A stretch of 10,723 bases of DNA from JALOOB01 sp964387985 (lineage in GTDB: Bacteria; Chloroflexota; Anaerolineae; CG2-30-64-16): contig CAYLZG010000145.1 of NCBI GenBank assembly GCA_964387985.1, positions 1 through 10,723 on the forward strand. Direction: 5' to 3'. The notes below the pieces were generated by a model. It was not told the DNA's origin. It worked only from the letters and a program-made list of their open reading frames with translations, and made no database searches. Below, in pieces: positions 7,282 to 10,723 of this stretch (position 1 is its first letter; each line of letters begins with the position of its first letter). A program made the position numbers and the translations under genes.

Positions 7282-7349
7282 TTTGGGATTTTCAGGCTGC
7301 GCTGGCGCGGCGGCCGCTTCTGGGTAGTCGGCGATCATCATGTCCCTGA
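7278..7349 (+). CDS. Possible 23-codon coupling ORF between the S51-like gene and cruF
   Basis: A small frame, ATG 7278 to TGA 7347-7349, encoding 23 residues (MIWDFQAALARRPLLG followed by a basic tail). It has the best ribosome site of this junction, GGGAGGGG at 7263-7270 with a 7-base spacer. It overlaps the S51-like stop as ATGA and overlaps the cruF start by 10 bases. The cruF ATG itself lacks a visible Shine-Dalgarno site. This fits either a leader that couples cruF translation to the upstream gene or the stub of a decayed gene. No homology is recognised, and chance cannot be excluded. Confidence 0.35.
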   Translation: MIWDFQAALARRPLLGSRRSSCP

Positions 7350-8131
7350 TTTTTATGTGGCGCAACTACCTCGCTTCGTCCGACTGGCGCGGAGGCACAC
7401 GCATCCTCCTCTTCGCCTGGATCGCGTGCATGATCCCCATGCCCATCATCCAGTGGATCACCGGCGATGATGGGCTCACCGCCGGCATCGTCCTATCGGT
7501 TCTCATGCAGGGCGCACTGGCCGTCCTTTTCTTAAGCCAGGCAGCAGGCTGGCCGAGGACCGTGACGATCGTGGCCACCGTAGTGGTCACGGCTTGGGCA
7601 TCCGAGGCCATCGGTGCAAGGACCGGCATTCCGTTCGGCGCCTATCACTACACGGACCGGCTGCAGCCTCAACTCCTGGACGTGCCGGTGCTCATTCCGC
7701 TCGCCTGGCTGATGATGCTGCCGCCCGCGTGGGCTGTAGCGCAGCGCATCACGGCGCGGACCAGCGGGGCGGCCTTCGTCGCAGCCAGCGCATTGGCTTT
7801 CACCGCGTGGGATCTCTTCCTGGATCCGCAAATGGTGCACTGGGGCCTCTGGGCGTGGGACCAGCCGGGCCAGTACTTCGGCATCCCGCTGGTCAACTAT
7901 GCGGGGTGGCTGCTCGTATCTGGGCTGATCACCCTCCTGGCACGCCCGCCCAGCTTGCCCACCAGGCCGCTGCTCGTCGTTTACTCTCTCACCTGGCTGA
8001 TCGAAACCGTGGGCCTAATCCTTTTCTGGGGCCTGTACGGCCCTGCCGCAGCCGGTTTCGCCGGCATGGGAATTTTTGTTTTGTGGGGATGGCGCCCCAA
8101 ACCAGCGCGCATCAGGAGCAATCGTTCATGA
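7340..8131 (+). CDS. cruF: CruF-type carotenoid 1',2'-hydratase (DUF422 membrane protein)
   Basis: Integral membrane protein of the CruF / bisanhydrobacterioruberin-hydratase family, which adds water across the terminal 1,2 double bond of an acyclic psi-end (for example gamma-carotene to its 1'-hydroxy form). Its 263 residues give seven or eight hydrophobic segments. Conserved blocks are visible: GARTGIPFGAYHYT (92-105), VPVLIPLAW (115-123), AWDLFLDPQMV (156-166) and WAWDQPGQYFGIPLVNYAGW (171-190). The acidic residues Glu89, Asp158 and Asp162 lie in these conserved parts. ATG 7340 is the first possible start after an in-frame stop at 7325-7327; ATG 7355 is an alternative, and neither has a good ribosome site. 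The stop overlaps the crtI start as ATGA. A CruF next to CrtI and CrtB, with a lycopene cyclase in the window, argues for a monocyclic or acyclic hydroxylated end product. Confidence 0.9.
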   Translation: MSLIFMWRNYLASSDWRGGTRILLFAWIACMIPMPIIQWITGDDGLTAGIVLSVLMQGALAVLFLSQAAGWPRTVTIVATVVVTAWASEAIGARTGIPFGAYHYTDRLQPQLLDVPVLIPLAWLMMLPPAWAVAQRITARTSGAAFVAASALAFTAWDLFLDPQMVHWGLWAWDQPGQYFGIPLVNYAGWLLVSGLITLLARPPSLPTRPLLVVYSLTWLIETVGLILFWGLYGPAAAGFAGMGIFVLWGWRPKPARIRSNRS

Positions 8132-9612
8132 AATCAGTCGTCATCATCGGTGCAGGCTTGGGCGGATTAGCCGCGGCATTGCGCCTGCGGCGCATGGGCC
8201 TCGAGGTCACCGTCATCGAAAAACTGAAGCGGCCGGGCGGACGCTCCAACGTCCTGCAGGAGCAGGGCTTCCGCGTAGACATCGGACCCACGATCCTCGT
8301 CATGAAGGACACCTTCGAGGAGACCTACCGGGCCATCGGCCAGGATCTGAACCAGCGCATCCAGTTCAGGCCGCTCGACCCGAACTATCGCATCTACTAT
8401 CACGACGGCACGCACATCGACCTTTACAACAGCATGGCAAAGCTGTCTGCCGAAGTCGAGAAGGTGGAGCCCGGCGTGACCGAGCGACTGTTCCGCTTCA
8501 TCGGCGAGAGCGCCAAGAAGTATGAGCTCGGCATGGACTTCGTCGTGCGCAATTACGATCACATCAGCGACCTGGCGAACCCCATGGCAGGCATCAGGCT
8601 GGTGCAGACCAGTGCGTACCAGAACCTCTACGGCCAGGTGGGCAAGTTCTTCAAGACAGACAAGCTGCGCAAGGCTTTCTCGTTCCACTCGATGTTCCTG
8701 GGCCTGTCGCCCTTCGACTCGTTGGCCATGTACAGCCTGATTACCTACGCTGACCTGGTCGAGGGCATGCATTACCCCATGGGCGGCATCTACAGCATCA
8801 TCGAAGACATGGTCGCGCTATGTGGGGAGATGGGAGTCACCCTGCGGGCGGGCGCTGCGGTCAAGGAGATCAAGGTTGAGGCAGGCCGCGCGACGGGCGT
8901 CGTGCTGGAATCCGGCGAATTCGTCGGGGCCGACATCGTCGTCTCCAATGCCGACCTGGTTTACACCTACAAGAACCTGCTCCGCCCGGAGTTCCGCAAG
9001 GTCTACACGGACGCGAAGCTGGACCGCCTGGACTACGCCTGCTCGGGCTACCTGCTCTTCCTGGGTGTCGACCGCCAGTACGATCACATGCGCCACCAGG
9101 CGCTCTACTTCTCAGAAGACTACCGCGCCAACCTGGACGCGATCTTCCGCACCAGAACTATCCCGGACGATCCGTCGTTTCACCTGAACAACCCGAGCGT
9201 GACCGATCCCACGCTTGCGCCTCCGGGCCACAGCATGCTCTACCTGCTCGCGCCCATGCCCAACCTCCAGGGCAGCAACGATTGGAATACGGCGGTTCCC
9301 GTCGTCCGCGAGAAGCTCTACCGCCAGCTCGAGCGCATCGTCGACCCGGAGATCCGCAAGCATGTAGTATGGCAACGGGAGTACCGGCCCGCGGATTGGG
9401 AGCGCGACATCAATGCACCTTACGGCGTCGCGTTCGGCTCACTGTCGCAGCGGTTCTTCCAGTCTTCGTATTTCAGGCCACACAACAAAGCCCGGGACAT
9501 CACCGGCCTGTACTTCGTCGGCCAGGGAACCTATCCCGGCATTGGCATGCCGATGGTCCTCATATCCGCCAGGCTCCTGGAAGAGCGCCTGGCGAAGGAT
9601 TACCGGCTGTAG
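8128..9612 (+). CDS. crtI: Phytoene desaturase / carotenoid dehydrogenase (CrtI family)
   Basis: FAD-dependent, membrane-associated desaturase of 494 residues, the normal length for CrtI. The N-terminal dinucleotide-binding motif is VVIIGAGLGGLAAALRLRRM (4-23), with the ribose-binding Glu31 and the following RPGGRSN block. The C-terminal carotenoid-dehydrogenase signature is GLYFVGQGTYPGIGMPMVL (460-478), slightly different from the usual GAGTHPGAGxP. The likely reaction is stepwise desaturation of phytoene to lycopene; the number of steps, or a CrtN/CrtD/CrtO-like role, cannot be settled from sequence. The frame is open further upstream (to 7594), but that stretch is an off-frame reading of cruF. 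ATG 8128 is the true start because it has AGGAG at 8114-8118 (9-base spacer), begins directly with the FAD strand and overlaps the cruF stop as ATGA. crtB follows after 16 bases. Confidence 0.95.
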   Translation: MKSVVIIGAGLGGLAAALRLRRMGLEVTVIEKLKRPGGRSNVLQEQGFRVDIGPTILVMKDTFEETYRAIGQDLNQRIQFRPLDPNYRIYYHDGTHIDLYNSMAKLSAEVEKVEPGVTERLFRFIGESAKKYELGMDFVVRNYDHISDLANPMAGIRLVQTSAYQNLYGQVGKFFKTDKLRKAFSFHSMFLGLSPFDSLAMYSLITYADLVEGMHYPMGGIYSIIEDMVALCGEMGVTLRAGAAVKEIKVEAGRATGVVLESGEFVGADIVVSNADLVYTYKNLLRPEFRKVYTDAKLDRLDYACSGYLLFLGVDRQYDHMRHQALYFSEDYRANLDAIFRTRTIPDDPSFHLNNPSVTDPTLAPPGHSMLYLLAPMPNLQGSNDWNTAVPVVREKLYRQLERIVDPEIRKHVVWQREYRPADWERDINAPYGVAFGSLSQRFFQSSYFRPHNKARDITGLYFVGQGTYPGIGMPMVLISARLLEERLAKDYRL

Positions 9613-9628
9613 CGCAGCGAGGTTTAGA

Positions 9629-10570
9629 ATGGTCGCCATGACACGCTCCACCAGCGCCGGAGCTATCGCCACTCCAGAGGATTACGCCGAATGCCGGCGC
9701 GTGATGCGTGCGGCCAGCAAGAACTACTCTTTTGCGAGTCGCTTCCTGCCCGCACCCATCCTGCCGCACGTCGAGGCGCTCTACGCATTGATGCGCGTAG
9801 GCGACGACCGGGTGGATGTGTCGTGCGAGGGCTTCGCATCGCCGCTCGCAGCCATCGACGACTGGGAAAGCAGGTACTGGCATGCATTTCGGTCCGGTGG
9901 CAGCGACCACCCGGTGATGCGCGCGTATCTCGACACGGCCCTGCGCTGCAACATTCCCTCGGAGGTGATGGCGCCTTACTTCCGCGCGATGCGGGATGAC
10001 CTCACCATCACGCGCTTCCCCACCTTCGCTGATTTGCTCCACTACATGGAAGGCAGCGCGTTGACCGTGGGACGCGCCATGACCTACATGATCGGCGTGC
10101 TGCCGCCGCACACGACTGCGGACACACTGCCTTATGCGGACAGCCTTTCGATCGCGATGCAGCTGAGCAACTTCTGGCGGGACATCGGGCAGGATTTCAG
10201 GATCGGCCGCGTCTACCTGCCCAGCGAGGACCTGGCGCGCTTCGGCGTTAGCGAGGACGATCTGGACCAGGGCCGGATCACCCCCGAGTTCATCGCTCTG
10301 CTGGAGTTCGAGTTTGACCGCACGGAAAAGTACTACCGGCACGCCAGGCTTGGGGTGCCGCGGCTGGCCCAGGGCCGGCTGGGCGTCATGGCCGCACTGG
10401 AGGTGTACCACGCGCTCCTCGGGAGCATCCGCCGCAACGACTACGACGTCTTCACCCGGCGTGCAACAACCAACCGTGCTCAGAAGCTATCCCTCGCGCT
10501 CACCGCACAGTGGCGTCTGGCCGCTGCTAGGAGGAAGACCGAAATCTACAGCGCACCTTCCACCACATAA
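9629..10570 (+). CDS. crtB: Phytoene synthase (CrtB, squalene/phytoene synthase family)
   Basis: Condenses two geranylgeranyl diphosphates head-to-head into phytoene, the first committed carotenoid step. It has 313 residues, a normal length. Both Asp-rich Mg-diphosphate motifs are present: DDRVD (59-63) and DIGQD (185-189, within NFWRDIGQDF). RIGRVYLPSEDL (191-202) is the conserved block after the second motif. HYMEGSALTVG (138-148) is the variant of the YCxxVAGxVG helix seen in a subgroup of bacterial synthases. ATG 9629 follows GAGG at 9619-9622 with a 6-base spacer; ATG 9638 is a second possibility. The frame stays open back to 9413, but that part is a shadow of crtI. The final 10-12 residues are unconserved. 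It is the last gene of the run and is followed by a palindrome that probably ends transcription. Squalene or other C30 substrates cannot be excluded, but the adjacent crtI supports phytoene. Confidence 0.94.
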   Translation: MVAMTRSTSAGAIATPEDYAECRRVMRAASKNYSFASRFLPAPILPHVEALYALMRVGDDRVDVSCEGFASPLAAIDDWESRYWHAFRSGGSDHPVMRAYLDTALRCNIPSEVMAPYFRAMRDDLTITRFPTFADLLHYMEGSALTVGRAMTYMIGVLPPHTTADTLPYADSLSIAMQLSNFWRDIGQDFRIGRVYLPSEDLARFGVSEDDLDQGRITPEFIALLEFEFDRTEKYYRHARLGVPRLAQGRLGVMAALEVYHALLGSIRRNDYDVFTRRATTNRAQKLSLALTAQWRLAAARRKTEIYSAPSTT

Positions 10571-10594
10571 CCACGCAGCTGGCGCCGGACAACT

Positions 10595-10630
10595 AAAAGG
10601 CCCCTGAGAATTCTCAGGGGGCGGATTTCC
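10595..10630 (+). terminator. Putative intrinsic (possibly bidirectional) terminator after crtB
   Basis: A perfect 20-bp palindrome at 10601-10620 (half-site CCCCTGAGAA) can form an 8-bp GC-rich stem with an AATT loop, 30 bases after the crtB stop. An A-run (10595-10598) precedes it, and on the + strand only ATTTCC follows, a poor U-tract. Read on the - strand the stem is followed by CCTTTTAG, a better terminator shape, so it may work for transcripts from either side. Confidence 0.6.
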
Positions 10631-10646
10631 CCTTGCAACACCCAAT

Positions 10647-10716
10647 CGACTCTACTCTACTCTCTCCACTCCCCCCCTTAAAGGGGGGGGAGTGGAGAGA
10701 GTAGAGCTGGAGTGTC
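10647..10716. repeat. Long inverted repeat (pyrimidine arm / purine arm)
   Basis: A near-perfect hairpin. The left arm, 10655-10679, is CTCTACTCTCTCCACT followed by seven C and TT. The right arm, 10681-10706, is AA, eight G and the exact complement of the 16-base block. Only one extra G and a single-base loop break the pairing. CGAC (10647-10650) and GTCG (10713-10716) pair again further out, across mismatched bases. The left arm is almost all pyrimidine and the right arm almost all purine. It may be an intergenic palindromic repeat element, a second terminator structure, or a fold-back assembly artefact near the window end. No gene is present in 10571-10723. Confidence 0.75.
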
Positions 10717-10723
10717 GACGCGG

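Noticed and set aside
6367..7365. 332-codon open frame on the - strand
   Set aside because: Lies opposite the S51-like gene, whose family motifs are clear. Composition is that of an antisense shadow in GC-rich DNA, with no recognised domain and no ribosome site.
7594..8127. Apparent N-terminal extension of CrtI
   Set aside because: It is an off-frame reading of cruF. CrtI starts with its FAD strand at ATG 8128, with its own ribosome site.
9413..9628. Apparent N-terminal extension of CrtB
   Set aside because: It is an off-frame reading of the crtI 3' end. ATG 9629 has GAGG at proper distance and gives normal family length.
1..10723. CRISPR array, insertion sequence or phage genes
   Set aside because: No regularly spaced repeats, transposase motifs or phage structural genes are seen on either strand.

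Overview
This window comes from a GC-rich bacterium. All real genes lie on the + strand in tightly packed, often overlapping order. The gene set is a CruF-type carotenoid hydratase with CrtI, CrtB and a fused two-domain CrtYc/CrtYd-type lycopene cyclase, plus a tocopherol-cyclase-like protein and an L-lactate dehydrogenase. Together with an intergenic palindrome at the right edge, this is most compatible with a Chloroflexota (Chloroflexi) genome, probably a metagenome-derived scaffold because it carries a run of Ns. The phylum is an inference; no marker gene proves it.

Left part (1-4393): the C-terminal part of an L-lactate dehydrogenase; a lycopene cyclase with a TTG start; an MFS efflux-type transporter that overlaps the cyclase by 11 bases; and the ABC-F translation factor EttA. 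EttA is interrupted by a 10-N assembly gap. The flanking frames fit an intact gene if 18 bases are really missing.

Middle (4394-4579): an intergenic region with a near-consensus sigma70-type promoter (TTGACA, 17 bp, TATGAT, with an extended -10 TG). An imperfect dyad covers its spacer and -10 box and could be an operator.

Right part (4580-10570): a six-gene run reading SDR oxidoreductase, tocopherol-cyclase-like protein (split by an in-frame amber codon), a peptidase-S51/cyanophycinase-like protein fused to a cysteinyl-tRNA-synthetase-type C-terminal tail, CruF, CrtI and CrtB. Three junctions are ATGA-type overlaps or equivalent couplings. CrtB makes phytoene, CrtI desaturates it towards lycopene, the cyclase gene upstream would form rings, and CruF would hydrate a remaining acyclic end. 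That route points to a monocyclic or acyclic hydroxylated carotenoid. No GGPP synthase or glycosyltransferase is in the window. The first three genes of the run have no standard place in this pathway and are the most interesting part.

The right end (10571-10723) is non-coding: a perfect 20-bp palindrome, likely a terminator, followed by a long inverted repeat with pyrimidine-rich and purine-rich arms.
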